64,000 nt of DNA from an uncultured Candidatus Melainabacteria bacterium (GTDB lineage Bacteria > Cyanobacteriota > Vampirovibrionia > Gastranaerophilales > Gastranaerophilaceae). The stretch is from NCBI GenBank assembly GCA_934717855.1, contig CAKUZI010000003.1, positions 62,001 to 126,000 of the forward strand. The letters run 5' to 3'. Of the stretch, positions 33,832-42,370 are shown piece after piece. The notes below the pieces were generated by a model. That model had not been told where the DNA came from. It did no database searches and saw only the letters and a program-made list of their open reading frames with translations. The stretch's first letter is position 1; each line of letters opens with the position of its first letter. The position numbers and the translations under genes were made by a program.

Positions 33832-35141
33832 TTTAAAATCCCCCACAATAATTTGATTGCAGTCCAAGCATCTTTGAATAATTCCGAAATATTTCTGTCT
33901 GTAAAAATACTTTTTATAAATTTATGGTATTTTTCTCGTTTTGGAACGCTGTCCACCGATTCAAACATTTCAAAGAAAGCATTTATTTTTCTAGGATAAT
34001 AACCCAAGAAATGTTCTGCTCTTTCACTAACTCCGCTCATCAAATCTTTATATGTGTTTAAATCTTTCATTATAAAGCTGTTTTCAAGATGTTCTTGATA
34101 ATATGCAAGGGCGTGTTCGGAGTAATCTTGTTTTCCAAGTGCAATAATTGCCGTTTCTCCTGCAATTTTACCTGAAATCATCGCGAGGTTAGTGCCTTCC
34201 CAATGCATATTATTTACAAACATTGAGGCATCTCCGCAAACCATTACACCTGCGCCAAATAATAGTGGAACTTTTTTGTATCCGCCCTCAGGAATTAGGT
34301 GAGCTGAATATTCTAATAATTCCCCATCTTTAATTAACGGTGCAATTTCAGGGTGAGTTTTCAATTTGTCTAACAAATCATAAGGGCGTAATCCTTTTTC
34401 GACAAGTTCGCTTAAAGTTACGCCAAGTCCGATACTTACAGAATCTTTGTTTGTATACATAAAACCAAGTCCCAACATCTCGAGCATTGGCCCGCCAAAA
34501 ATTTCGTAAATACATCCCTCGTCATCATTTACGTGAAATCTTTCATTAATCTTTTCTTTAGTTAGTTTTATAACTTCTTTTACGCTTAATGCAACATCTT
34601 CCGGTTTCAAGTCTCCTCTTAAGCCGACTTGTTTTGCAAGTAGAGAATTTACACCATCTGCAAGCACGACTATGTTTGCGTAATAGTCTTCTAATTCTGT
34701 TTTTACACCTTTTACAAAGCCGTCTTCAATAATCAATTCTCGTACAACCGTTTCTTCAACGATGATAACACCCTCTTTTTTGGCTTCTTCAGCCATCCAA
34801 CGGTCAAATTTCCCTCTTATTACAGTGTAGCTTACTGCATCTTTAGTTCTTTTCTTGTGAGAAATAACAGTTGCATCATCTTCTCCAAGAAGTGCGTATT
34901 TGTGTTCTATATTTTTTCTTTCGATAGGAGCTTCAGTTTCAAAATTTGGAAAAATTTCTCTTGTGGGCTGTGCGTAAATTGCGCCCCCAAAAACATTTTT
35001 ACTACCAGAGAATTTTCCGCGCTCAATTAATATAACTTTTTTCCCAGCTCTTGCAATTGTAATTGCACAAGAAATTCCGGCAGGTCCTCCGCCGACAACT
35101 ATAACTTCTGTTTTATTAATGTTTGTTTCTTCATTGTCCAT
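33828..35141 (-). CDS. fixC: FixC-like electron transfer flavoprotein-quinone oxidoreductase
   Basis: 437-aa FAD protein. The dinucleotide-binding motif VIVVGGGPAGISCAITIARAG (first 20 residues VIVVGGGPAGISCAITIARA) lies near the N-terminus, with GRFDRW-like KFDRWMAEEAKKEG, VVLADGVNSLLAKQVG and GVMVCGDASMFVN later, as in FixC/ETF-QO. It would oxidise an electron transfer flavoprotein. FixA and FixB are not in this window. The ATG at 35141 is preferred because GGGTGG precedes it and the longer frame lacks a Shine-Dalgarno. The pair fixC-fixX is divergent from rsmD. Confidence 0.85.
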   Translation of the reverse strand: MDNEETNINKTEVIVVGGGPAGISCAITIARAGKKVILIERGKFSGSKNVFGGAIYAQPTREIFPNFETEAPIERKNIEHKYALLGEDDATVISHKKRTKDAVSYTVIRGKFDRWMAEEAKKEGVIIVEETVVRELIIEDGFVKGVKTELEDYYANIVVLADGVNSLLAKQVGLRGDLKPEDVALSVKEVIKLTKEKINERFHVNDDEGCIYEIFGGPMLEMLGLGFMYTNKDSVSIGLGVTLSELVEKGLRPYDLLDKLKTHPEIAPLIKDGELLEYSAHLIPEGGYKKVPLLFGAGVMVCGDASMFVNNMHWEGTNLAMISGKIAGETAIIALGKQDYSEHALAYYQEHLENSFIMKDLNTYKDLMSGVSERAEHFLGYYPRKINAFFEMFESVDSVPKREKYHKFIKSIFTDRNISELFKDAWTAIKLLWGILK

Positions 35142-35196
35142 AATAAACCACCCAATATATTTACAATCAAAACTATACATCAAATTATATTCATTG

Positions 35197-35209
35197 TAAA
35201 ATAGTAAAT
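35197..35209 (+). promoter_or_regulatory. Leaderless promoter of rsmD
   Basis: TAAAAT (35197-35202), seven bases, then ATG at 35210; no Shine-Dalgarno. Confidence 0.55.
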
Positions 35210-35728
35210 ATGATAATTACAGCGGGTAAATTTAAAGGTCAAAAAGTTCAAGCTCCGGACGAAAATATTACTCGTCCAACACTTTCAAAGGTTAGGATGA
35301 GTATTTTTAATACTCTTCAAGCAATGATAGACTTTAATGGAAATTCGTTTTTAGATATGTATGCAGGTTCCGGAATAATGGGGCTTGAGGCACTGTCAAG
35401 AGGGTTTTCGAAAATAGTTGCAATAGAAAAAAATCCGAAAGTTTTACAGATTATAAAATCTAATTTTAAAAAGTTTAATCCAAATCCAAAATTGATTTTT
35501 GGTGACAGTTTAAAGATTGCAACTAAATATGACGAAAAGTTTGATGTAATTTATATTGATCCACCGTATTTTTCAGAAATTTATGAAAAAAGTCTGGATG
35601 CAATAAAAAATATTGCCGGTGGAATAGTTATTCTTGAACACGTTACAGATGTATCCTTTTTAGGATACGAAGTTATCAAACAAAAAAAATATGGAGATAA
35701 ATTAATAACATTTTTAGTTAAAAACTAA
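35210..35728 (+). CDS. rsmD: 16S rRNA (guanine(966)-N(2))-methyltransferase RsmD
   Basis: Methylates G966 of 16S rRNA with S-adenosylmethionine. The N-terminus MIITAGKFKGQKVQAP and TRPTLSKVRMSIFN are typical. The SAM-binding motif LDMYAGSGIMGLEALSRG is at about residues 44-61 and the catalytic IYIDPPYF (DPPY) at about 116-123. Length 172 aa is normal. The gene is monocistronic, with a terminator shared with hup. Confidence 0.9.
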   Translation: MIITAGKFKGQKVQAPDENITRPTLSKVRMSIFNTLQAMIDFNGNSFLDMYAGSGIMGLEALSRGFSKIVAIEKNPKVLQIIKSNFKKFNPNPKLIFGDSLKIATKYDEKFDVIYIDPPYFSEIYEKSLDAIKNIAGGIVILEHVTDVSFLGYEVIKQKKYGDKLITFLVKN

Positions 35729-35745
35729 TTTTGATTTTTGTATAT

Positions 35746-35783
35746 AAAAAAAGAGCCGGCATGATAGATGTCGACTCTTTTTT
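35746..35783. terminator. Bidirectional terminator between rsmD and hup
   Basis: AAAAAAGAG and CTCTTTTTT arms, with a partly paired CCGGCAT/ATGTCGA upper stem, between the convergent genes. Confidence 0.7.
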
Positions 35784-35796
35784 ATACTTAATAAAA

Positions 35797-36069
35797 CTAT
35801 TTTACAAGTTCTTTGAATTTTTTACCAGCTGAGAAAGCAGGAACTGTTTTAGCAGCGATTTTCAAAGGAGCACCTGTTTGAGGGTTTCTACCTGTTCTAG
35901 CAGCTCTTTTGCGTGGTTCAAATGTACCAAAACCAACTAGAGTTACTTTTTTACCTTTTGAAACTGTTTTTTCAATTGTTTCTAATGTAGCTGCAATAAT
36001 GTCAGCACTTGCTTTTTGAGAAACTTTAGCTTTTTTTGCTACTTCTTTTACCAATTCTTCTTTGTTCAT
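35797..36069 (-). CDS. hup: HU-family nucleoid protein
   Basis: A 90-aa histone-like DNA-binding protein: MNKEELVKEVAKKAKVSQ at the start, LVGFGTFEPRKRAARTGRNP with the DNA-inserting beta-arm, and a PAFSAGKKFKELV end. It bends and compacts DNA as a dimer. GGAGG lies 7 nt before the ATG. The 200-bp gap on its far side is AT-rich and contains no ORF. Confidence 0.95.
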   Translation of the reverse strand: MNKEELVKEVAKKAKVSQKASADIIAATLETIEKTVSKGKKVTLVGFGTFEPRKRAARTGRNPQTGAPLKIAAKTVPAFSAGKKFKELVK

Positions 36070-36269
36070 TATGAACCTCCTTTTTCCTTATGCATACAGT
36101 AATAGAAACCATTCTCTCTTCCGCATGCTTATGTCTCGACAGAATTTATTATAGCATTTTATTTCAATTTGGCAAGTCTTTTTTGAAAAATTTTTCAACA
36201 TAAACATATTATAGAGCGGTTTTCACGGATTAAGCAAGGGGAAAAAGCTTGCTATATCACAAGTATCCA

Positions 36270-37142
36270 CTAATTATAAGATTTAGGATCGACACGGGCG
36301 AATTTCACATCATTGTAAAAATATTGTAAAATTTGATAGGCATTATAGCCTTGTTTCGCCAAGTTATTAGCCCCATGTTGTGACATCCCGACTCCGTGAC
36401 CATTTTTCTTTATATTTTCGTCGAACGACGGTACAGAACGCAAGTATGGCAAGTTATTTCCCCAACTGTTTGTGTTAGTCATTCCGCCTGCTGATGCAGA
36501 ATAATATGCGCTGATAACTTTCATATTATAAGTTAGTACAATTCCTTTAGTTTGGTCTACAGCGTAATTTGTGGCAGATGTTTCTGCGGAAGCTCCTCGA
36601 TATGCTTGGTCTTCCGGAGTGTCTTTCAAATCATAACCATATCTGGCGCGTTTGCCTAGGTTCGCAAGTGCGTAACTTCTTGCTGCAATAGCTTGCGCTT
36701 TATGAGCTTCTGTTGACCAGCTTGATGGCATTTCGGATGGAACAACTCCTCTTATATAATCTTCCAGCGGAACATTATTTATTACGGTAAGTTTCCCGTT
36801 TTTGTTTTGAATCATTATAATTCCGCGATACCAATGCCCTTTAGCGCTGACAAAACCTGCGCTGGTTGGTTTAATAACAATGTTGTCTGAATTAACTTTA
36901 TAAAATTTGCCTTTATATTGTATAGCCATTAAGTTGTGATAAGGCTTGATTTCATAACCTTTCATTGCTTCTAAATCGCAAATGCTGTGGTTTGTATTTG
37001 CGTCAATAATTATTCCTTTTACGGAGGTGCCGATTGAGGCAGAATCAACAGTTGTCTGAAGTCCGATTTTTATTGCATAGCAAGGTGACGCAAAAACTTG
37101 CGACATAATAAATATTGAAAATAATAAGATAACCTTTTTCAC
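36270..37142 (-). CDS. SpoIID/LytB-domain protein (secreted peptidoglycan-active)
   Basis: 290-aa exported protein of the SpoIID amidase-enhancer/lytic transglycosylase family. The signal peptide is KKVILLFSIFIMSQVFASP. The SpoIID domain shows PLEDYIRGVVPSEMPSSW (catalytic-type Glu), AHKAQAIAARSYAL, DQAYRG, YYSASAGGMT and the late HGVGMSQHGANNLAKQG. It acts on denuded glycan strands in the envelope. The start is taken as the GTG at 37142, because a TGTTATAAT -10 box ends six bases before it; an upstream in-frame ATG at 37160 would overlap that promoter. Confidence 0.85.
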   Translation of the reverse strand: MKKVILLFSIFIMSQVFASPCYAIKIGLQTTVDSASIGTSVKGIIIDANTNHSICDLEAMKGYEIKPYHNLMAIQYKGKFYKVNSDNIVIKPTSAGFVSAKGHWYRGIIMIQNKNGKLTVINNVPLEDYIRGVVPSEMPSSWSTEAHKAQAIAARSYALANLGKRARYGYDLKDTPEDQAYRGASAETSATNYAVDQTKGIVLTYNMKVISAYYSASAGGMTNTNSWGNNLPYLRSVPSFDENIKKNGHGVGMSQHGANNLAKQGYNAYQILQYFYNDVKFARVDPKSYN

Positions 37143-37157
37143 ATCTCTATTATAACA
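37143..37157 (-). promoter_or_regulatory. Leaderless promoter of the SpoIID-like gene
   Basis: TG-T-TATAAT (TATAAT at 37154-37149), then AGAGAT, then the GTG start at 37142. Confidence 0.65.
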
Positions 37158-37176
37158 CATTTAGGCACAAATGTGC

Positions 37177-37815
37177 TTAAGTCATTCGATTGATTTTTTG
37201 TGGTTGCTTTTCTGGTAATCCTAAGTTGGCTTTTACTCTGTGAGCGATAGGGTTTCCTAGTTCTTGACCGATTGAATATGATGTCATAGAACCTGCAACA
37301 AATGTTAAACCTTTTATTATTGCTCCTACTTTCCCTTTTAATTTATGTTTTTCAAGGTATTCGAATATTGGTTTGCCAATTCTGCTTTCAGAGAATTGTT
37401 TTATTCCGTCTTGAACAGTTTTGGAAGACGCAACGTCTTCATAATGTCGTTTAATCATTCCTTCACCAAGGAACATTGCGGATAGTGCAGTTGTTTCTGT
37501 TATTCCTGTTTTTACTTTGTCATCAGACATTGCGGTTTTTACTACCCCGGATGCACAAATTAACGGATTAACGTTGTTTACTGCAAATTGAGTTACTTTC
37601 CCTGCGTATTCAAAAGCTTTATTTTGTTTTGCAAGGTCAGAAAACACGCTTACTGCACTTCGAGCAGAATTTGCGATTGCACCGTCATATTTTGCAACTT
37701 CTTGAACAAGACCTGCGGTTTGTCCATAAGTTACTGCACCTCTGCCGACATCACCGTTTTTGGTTTTGTCTGCATTTCTATATGCAAATATTCCTGATGC
37801 TACTGCACTGAACAT
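37177..37815 (-). CDS. Uncharacterised 212-aa protein
   Basis: No family recognised. The product is Ala/Gly/Val-rich and helical, with moderately hydrophobic stretches (PLICASGVVKTAM, TTALSAMFLGEGM, GAIIKGLTFVAGSMTSYSIG) that could be weak membrane segments, and no classic signal peptide. The segment between 37.82 and 38.1 kb upstream holds GATTGTTACAATT at 37891-37903, which is also found upstream of the HExxH gene at 12.4 kb, and a long inverted pair of heptad repeats. Only a weak AGG lies before the ATG. Confidence 0.5.
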   Translation of the reverse strand: MFSAVASGIFAYRNADKTKNGDVGRGAVTYGQTAGLVQEVAKYDGAIANSARSAVSVFSDLAKQNKAFEYAGKVTQFAVNNVNPLICASGVVKTAMSDDKVKTGITETTALSAMFLGEGMIKRHYEDVASSKTVQDGIKQFSESRIGKPIFEYLEKHKLKGKVGAIIKGLTFVAGSMTSYSIGQELGNPIAHRVKANLGLPEKQPQKINRMT

Positions 37816-37911
37816 TACAATATTACCTATTAAACTACACTACATTTATATAAAGTATTTTTGTTATATGAAATTGCGGATATGTGACGAGATTGTTACA
37901 ATTGGTTTCGG

Positions 37912-37939
37912 TGAGTAGTGAGTGGTGAATGGTGAATAG
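37912..37939 (-). repeat. Heptanucleotide repeat, inverted copy
   Basis: TGAGTAG, TGAGTGG, TGAATGG, TGAATAG; on the minus strand four CNNYTCA units. It pairs with the direct copy at 37997-38024 to give a potential long stem with a loop of about 57 nt. Confidence 0.75.
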
Positions 37940-37996
37940 CCCTTATATATATATTGAATGCAAAAAATTTTAATTAAGCAATGCAAATTAAATGAA

Positions 37997-38024
37997 CTAC
38001 TCACTATTCACTATTCACCACTCA
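37997..38024 (+). repeat. Heptanucleotide repeat, direct copy
   Basis: CTACTCA, CTATTCA, CTATTCA, CCACTCA in tandem. Confidence 0.75.
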
Positions 38025-38065
38025 CTTTTAATCAAAATGAACAATTCTCAAAAAAATTCGTTCTA

Positions 38066-38100
38066 TTGATATTAGAAAAAAAACTGTTATAATATAAACT
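38066..38100 (+). promoter_or_regulatory. Leaderless promoter of the 194-aa secreted protein gene
   Basis: TTGATA (38066-38071), a 16-bp spacer, TATAAT (38088-38093) preceded by TG, seven bases, then ATG at 38101. Confidence 0.7.
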
Positions 38101-38685
38101 ATGAAAAAATTATTACTAATTCTCGTGTTACTTTTAATCCCAACAACTGTGATGGCAGAAGATTTGCCTAATGTTCAACTGCCATTAAGAGATTACCATG
38201 GGATAATTATTCCTGCAGGAACATTTATTCCTGTTATGAATGCGCAAGAAATTTCGACACAGAATTGTTCTGAGGGGTATAAAGTTAGATTTGTGTCTAC
38301 AAATGATTTGTTCTTGCACGATACAAATATAATTCCTAAAGATACAACTTTTTATGGTTATATAGAAAAAATTAATGATCCTGTTATAGGAACAAATGCT
38401 TCTATGAAAATCAGGGTTTCTAAAATGGCATATGCAGATGGATACGAAATTCCGGTAAAAGGATATTTGTATACCTCTAATAATAACTTGTTTGGTGGTG
38501 GAATTTCAGAACCCGTAAAATACAAACCTATGGCGCAAAGGCAAATTAGAATACGAAAAACCACAATTCAAATGGTTCCGTCTTATGAACGAAAAATGGG
38601 TACACATACCACAATTGAAGCAGGTTCAAATGAAATTATTATTCTAACTTCACCAACTTGGATTACACACACCTTAACAGATTGA
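38101..38685 (+). CDS. Secreted protein of unknown function
   Basis: 194 aa with a signal peptide (MKKLLLILVLLLIPTTVMA, cleavage before EDLPN). The mature part is beta-rich. The pattern IIIPAGTFIPVMNAQEIS ... GYKVRFVSTNDLFLHDTNII ... PKDTTFYGYIEKI resembles the 'cold-value/high-value' beta-barrel of VirB10/TrbI-like proteins, seen again in the next gene, although overall similarity is low. The likely location is periplasm or outer membrane. A second secreted gene follows 48 bp downstream, so the two may act together. Confidence 0.6.
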   Translation: MKKLLLILVLLLIPTTVMAEDLPNVQLPLRDYHGIIIPAGTFIPVMNAQEISTQNCSEGYKVRFVSTNDLFLHDTNIIPKDTTFYGYIEKINDPVIGTNASMKIRVSKMAYADGYEIPVKGYLYTSNNNLFGGGISEPVKYKPMAQRQIRIRKTTIQMVPSYERKMGTHTTIEAGSNEIIILTSPTWITHTLTD

Positions 38686-38733
38686 CTTATTAAAAATTAT
38701 AAAATACAATGTACTAGATAAGAGAGGTATATT

Positions 38734-39474
38734 ATGAAAAAAATCGGATTTATATTAACAGCAATGATTTTAACTGCAGGCATGGCTTATTCTGCTCAAA
38801 ACTTTGATGTTCAACACAATTCAGAAGTTCCTTTGTATCAAGAAAAATATTACCCAACTCAGACAGTTAGCGGTAATCAAACCTTGAAAGGAAGTGTTGT
38901 AACTGTTCCTGCCGGTCAAAATATGCCGGTTGTTGTAACAACTCCAATAAATTCTGCAAATATGACAATAGGGCAAAATGTTACTGTTGCTTTAGGTTCG
39001 GATTTTTATTATAACGGGAATTTAATTGCGCCTGCCGGAAGTACGGTTACAGGTACTGCAATTGAAGTTTCTAAGGCTAAACACGGTAGTATGAACGGTA
39101 AACTTTTACTAAGATTTACTCAAATTGTAACTCCATACGGGGTTCAAATTCCTATTTCAGCTGTGGTTAAAACAACTGATAATACAGGAGTTTTAATTGG
39201 TGGAACTAAAATGGATGTTACAAAAAGTTATGGCAAAGATGTAGCAATCGGTGCAGGTGCAGGCGCGCTTGCAGGTTTGGTTGTTTCACCTTTAGCAGGT
39301 GGAAGTGTTGGCAAAGGTACGGCTCTTGCTACTGCAGTAGGTGCAGGTGGCGGTGTTGTTAAGTCAATTTGGGATAAAGGTAATGATGTCGTAATTCCGG
39401 CAAATTCAGCAATTCAGTTAACTCTTACCCAACCGATTACTGTAAATCCTGCAATTTATAATAATAATTATTAG
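38734..39474 (+). CDS. Secreted protein with VirB10/TrbI-like beta-barrel pattern and glycine-rich segment
   Basis: 246 aa. The signal peptide is MKKIGFILTAMILTAGMAYS. The mature part has VTVPAGQNMPVVVTTPINSA, GQNVTVALGSDFYYNGNLIA and PAGSTVTGTAIEVSKAKHG, matching the preceding gene's layout. A glycine/alanine-rich hydrophobic stretch follows (GAGAGALAGLVVSPLAGGSV), like the glycine-zipper membrane insertions of outer-membrane lipoproteins, and the C-terminus returns to a strand (VIPANSAIQLTLTQPITV). Function unknown. GAGAGG precedes the ATG. Confidence 0.65.
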   Translation: MKKIGFILTAMILTAGMAYSAQNFDVQHNSEVPLYQEKYYPTQTVSGNQTLKGSVVTVPAGQNMPVVVTTPINSANMTIGQNVTVALGSDFYYNGNLIAPAGSTVTGTAIEVSKAKHGSMNGKLLLRFTQIVTPYGVQIPISAVVKTTDNTGVLIGGTKMDVTKSYGKDVAIGAGAGALAGLVVSPLAGGSVGKGTALATAVGAGGGVVKSIWDKGNDVVIPANSAIQLTLTQPITVNPAIYNNNY

Positions 39475-39546
39475 AAACTCGGGTAATAATTTTATTTTTG
39501 TTTTAAAATAAAATTAAAACGCGAAGTCAGATACTGGGGAAAATAA

Positions 39547-40737
39547 ATGTCCTTATTAGGAAAATACACAGACAATTTAATAGAAGATGAAGAGTTAGAG
39601 AATAATTCAGGCTATGTAACGCCTGCAGTTCTAAAAAACGATGAAGATATAAGTTTGAAAAAATCAATACTTATTTCTGCTCTTCTTCACCCTACAGCAA
39701 TAGGTATTTGGGCATTAACTTTGCTCATCCTTGCTATGATGGGAATATCATTAACAATATTTGAAAAACCAAAACCAAAAACAAACGATATTGAATTTGT
39801 TCTTGTTGACAAGGAAGAAACTCCTATAAACAAAAAAACTCCTTATCGTGCGGATATAAATTCTCGTGCTGGCGGTCATCATGATCCGACAAGAAAAGTT
39901 TCTATGCCTTCTCCGGCGCCAGGAACTCCAAAACAAGCTACTCCAAAAGCTTCAAAGCCGGCTCAACAACCTGCGGCACACCAAAATCCGTTACAAAAAA
40001 TCGTTAAACAGGTAACACATCAGGCAACTCCGTCGCCTACTAAAAAACCGTCACAAACTCAAGCGACAGCTGGGCCAAAGAAAGCTGAACAAGCTAAACC
40101 GGCTCCGCCGACAGCTCGTCCGTCTTTGAAACCGCCAACAACTCCAAGGCCGGTTGCTAAACCGTCTTCCCCGTTTGCTGTTCCGGTTCCAAAAGGAGGG
40201 ACAGGTATGGGTAGATATTCTACAGGCCCTATTAGCGGTTCAGGTTCTTCTTCTAAAGGTGGCGGTGGTGGAGGAACATCTTCAGTCGGGCATGGTAGCC
40301 ATGTTGCAGGTCCATCTCTTGCACCAACAGGTGGTTCTAGAAATAAAATTGCCAAAGGTGGCGGTGGAGGCACCGGCGGTTATGGTAACCCAGGCCCTGG
40401 AAATCCAAATGGCAGACCTGGTATTGATGCTGTCAGAGAACCTGATTTCGGCCCGTATATGCGTGAATTACAAAGACGTATTAAAATGAATTGGGATCCG
40501 CCAAAAGGTAATGAAAGTAAACGTGTAGTTTTGTTGTTCAAAATTGCAAAAGATGGAAGATTGTTGTCTTGTAGTGTATTCAAATCTTCCGGACTTCCTG
40601 GAGCAGATAAAGCTGCAATAAGTGCAGTTCAGGCAACAGCTCCATTCAGACCGCTTCCGGCTGAATTTAAAGGTTCAAGTATAGATATTCAATTTACGTT
40701 TGATTACAATGTATTTGGAGCGCAAGGTTATCATTAG
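39547..40737 (+). CDS. TonB-family energy transducer
   Basis: 396 aa. Residues 1-45 are cytosolic, followed by one membrane helix (about 46-68, AIGIWALTLLILAMMGISLT), a periplasmic Pro/Ala/Lys-rich stretch (about 105-215), a Gly-rich stretch (about 216-290; GGGGGGTSS) and a C-terminal TonB/TolA-like domain (about 300-396: MRELQRRIKMNW and VVLLFKIAKDGRLLSCSVFK). The membrane helix lacks the usual N-terminal position, which could mean a regulatory cytosolic extension. It passes proton-motive force from ExbB/ExbD to the outer membrane. GGGGA precedes the ATG. Confidence 0.85.
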   Translation: MSLLGKYTDNLIEDEELENNSGYVTPAVLKNDEDISLKKSILISALLHPTAIGIWALTLLILAMMGISLTIFEKPKPKTNDIEFVLVDKEETPINKKTPYRADINSRAGGHHDPTRKVSMPSPAPGTPKQATPKASKPAQQPAAHQNPLQKIVKQVTHQATPSPTKKPSQTQATAGPKKAEQAKPAPPTARPSLKPPTTPRPVAKPSSPFAVPVPKGGTGMGRYSTGPISGSGSSSKGGGGGGTSSVGHGSHVAGPSLAPTGGSRNKIAKGGGGGTGGYGNPGPGNPNGRPGIDAVREPDFGPYMRELQRRIKMNWDPPKGNESKRVVLLFKIAKDGRLLSCSVFKSSGLPGADKAAISAVQATAPFRPLPAEFKGSSIDIQFTFDYNVFGAQGYH

Positions 40738-40767
40738 AAAATTTTCGAGCGAAGCGAGCGTATTGAA

Positions 40768-40795
40768 CTTTTCACTTCTCACGTTTCACTTTTCA
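40768..40795 (+). repeat. Heptanucleotide repeat between the tonB-like gene and exbB
   Basis: CTTTTCA, CTTCTCA, CGTTTCA, CTTTTCA; preceded by an unusual GAGCGAAGCGAGCG hairpin-like stretch. Confidence 0.75.
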
Positions 40796-40839
40796 CTCGA
40801 CTAAGATAAAAATAATCACAAAAGAAAGAGGATAAAATT

Positions 40840-41487
40840 ATGGAACTATTATGGAACTCAATTGCAATGGATTGGCCGGTATTAACACCAATTTTGATTT
40901 GTTCAATTTTGGTTGTGGCAGTTGTAATTAACAGATTTTCTTACTACAAAAAGAATAAAAGAGACATCAAACCTTTTATTCGTAAATTACAAATTGAGCT
41001 TGAAAAAGGAAATCTAGATGGCGCTCAAACATTGGCGATGCAGTGTGATGGCGTAATCGGCGAAGTTACTGAAGAAGCTGTTAGGATTTTTAGTGATCAA
41101 AAGAAAGGTTTTTCTCGTTCATTCGATATTTCTGCTTCATTAGCATCAAGAAAATTGGAAAGCCACTTAACAATTTTGGGTACAATTGGCGGTGTAGCTC
41201 CGTTCTTAGGTTTGTTCGGTACAGTTGTAAGAATTCTTTTTACATTCCAAGACTTGGCATCTCAAGGTAACCAATCAGCAGCCGTTGCATCAGGTATTGC
41301 ATCTGCATTGATTGCTACTGCTTTTGGTTTAGGTGTTGCGATTGTAGCGGTAATTTTCTACAACTCATTCCAATCAATTGTAAAGCGCTATGAAGACGAT
41401 TTCCAATTAATCAAATTGTTGTTCTTAAGCTTTGTAGATTCAAACGATGAGTCAACAACTCCAAGCAATGCGAATATTTCTTTGTAA
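40840..41487 (+). CDS. exbB: MotA/TolQ/ExbB proton channel protein
   Basis: 215-aa inner-membrane protein with three membrane helices (about 18-36, 118-140, 160-185). The family signature is GTIGGVAPFLGLFGTVVRIL, followed by AAVASGIASALIATAFGLGV. With ExbD it forms the proton channel that drives TonB or TolA. It is slightly shorter than E. coli ExbB. AGAGGA precedes the ATG. It is the second gene of a tonB-exbB-exbD-exbD series. Confidence 0.92.
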   Translation: MELLWNSIAMDWPVLTPILICSILVVAVVINRFSYYKKNKRDIKPFIRKLQIELEKGNLDGAQTLAMQCDGVIGEVTEEAVRIFSDQKKGFSRSFDISASLASRKLESHLTILGTIGGVAPFLGLFGTVVRILFTFQDLASQGNQSAAVASGIASALIATAFGLGVAIVAVIFYNSFQSIVKRYEDDFQLIKLLFLSFVDSNDESTTPSNANISL

Positions 41488-41497
41488 GAAAATATCT

Positions 41498-41650
41498 AAG
41501 CGGATTAGAGGCAAAGATGCTAAGAAGCATAGTCCGTTACAGATGCGATTTTAGTTATTGCGAACAGCTTAGAAAAGTAGGTTGGGCTTACCAGCCCAAC
41601 ATCATAAACAACTAAATCGAAACGGTTTTTTTACGTTTCACTTCTCACAA
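41498..41650 (+). repeat. Duplicated intergenic module, copy 1 (exbB-exbD1)
   Basis: About 150 bp starting AAGCGGATTAGAGGCAAAGA. It includes TTAGTTATTGCGAACAGCTTAG and GTAGGTTGGGCTTACCAGCC (a hairpin), and ends with heptads (CGTTTCA, CTTCTCA at 41634-41647) and AATCAGG. It is about 90% identical to 42167-42325. Part of it recurs inverted at 43145-43174. Confidence 0.8.
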
Positions 41651-41701
41651 AAAATCAGGTTCTACCTGACAATACAAACACTCAACACGAGGGAAAAATT
41701 A

Positions 41702-42166
41702 ATGTCAATGAAAAACAGCAAGGGTAAAGAAGCCCTGTTCACAGAAATAAATATCACACCGTTAACAGATATATTTTTAGTGCTGTTAATTATTATGATG
41801 GTTGTTGCTCCAACTTTTCAATCAAATGATAGTTCCATAAGTGTTCCGGAGATAAACAGCGGAGTTTCTATTGAACAGAAAAATGCAACTGTTTCAGTTA
41901 CAAAAGACGGTAATATGTACCTTAATGGTGTGCCTGTTACAGAAAGCAATCTTGCAAGTGAATTGACAGCTCTTAAACCGCAACTAGAAAAAGCAGAGCT
42001 TGTGGTTAAGGCGGATGAAAAGGTTAAGAGTGCAAAGATTATGGAAATTATGAATTCAGCACAAGATGCGGAGTATAAAAAACTAATCGTTGCCGGTGAA
42101 CCTTTGAGCAAAAAAGAACAAAAAGAATTGGAAAAGGACGTGAATAAAAAGCAGATAGGTAGTTAA
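41702..42166 (+). CDS. exbD: ExbD/TolR-family biopolymer transport protein (first copy)
   Basis: 154-aa protein. The ATG at 41702 is set by GAGGGAAA upstream; the longer open frame runs back into repeat DNA. One membrane helix contains ITPLTDIFLVLLIIMMVVAP, with the essential proton-binding aspartate near its start (D29). The periplasmic domain has SVPEINSG, VSVTKDGNMYLNG and VVKADEKVKSAKIMEIMNSA. A Lys/Glu-rich tail of about 25 residues is longer than in its paralogue downstream. Two ExbDs may form a heteromer with ExbB or serve different transducers. Confidence 0.9.
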   Translation: MSMKNSKGKEALFTEINITPLTDIFLVLLIIMMVVAPTFQSNDSSISVPEINSGVSIEQKNATVSVTKDGNMYLNGVPVTESNLASELTALKPQLEKAELVVKADEKVKSAKIMEIMNSAQDAEYKKLIVAGEPLSKKEQKELEKDVNKKQIGS

Positions 42167-42325
42167 AAGCGAATTAGAGGCAAAGATGCTAAGAGGCATA
42201 GTCAGTTCGGATGCTACTTTAGTTATTGCGAACAACTTAGAAAAGTAGGTTGGGCTTACCAGCCCAACATCATAAACAACTAAACCGAAACGGTCTTTCC
42301 ACTTTTCACGTTTCATTTCTCACAA
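42167..42325 (+). repeat. Duplicated intergenic module, copy 2 (exbD1-exbD2)
   Basis: The same order of elements as copy 1, including the GTAGGTTGGGCTTACCAGCC hairpin at about 42246 and heptads CTTTTCA, CGTTTCA, TTTCTCA at 42302-42322. Confidence 0.8.
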
Positions 42326-42370
42326 AAATCAGGTATCGCCTGAAAACAAAATCAAAACAAGGAAATTAAA

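Noticed and set aside
37912..38024. CRISPR array
   Set aside because: Units are 7 nt without spacers; no cas genes anywhere in the window.
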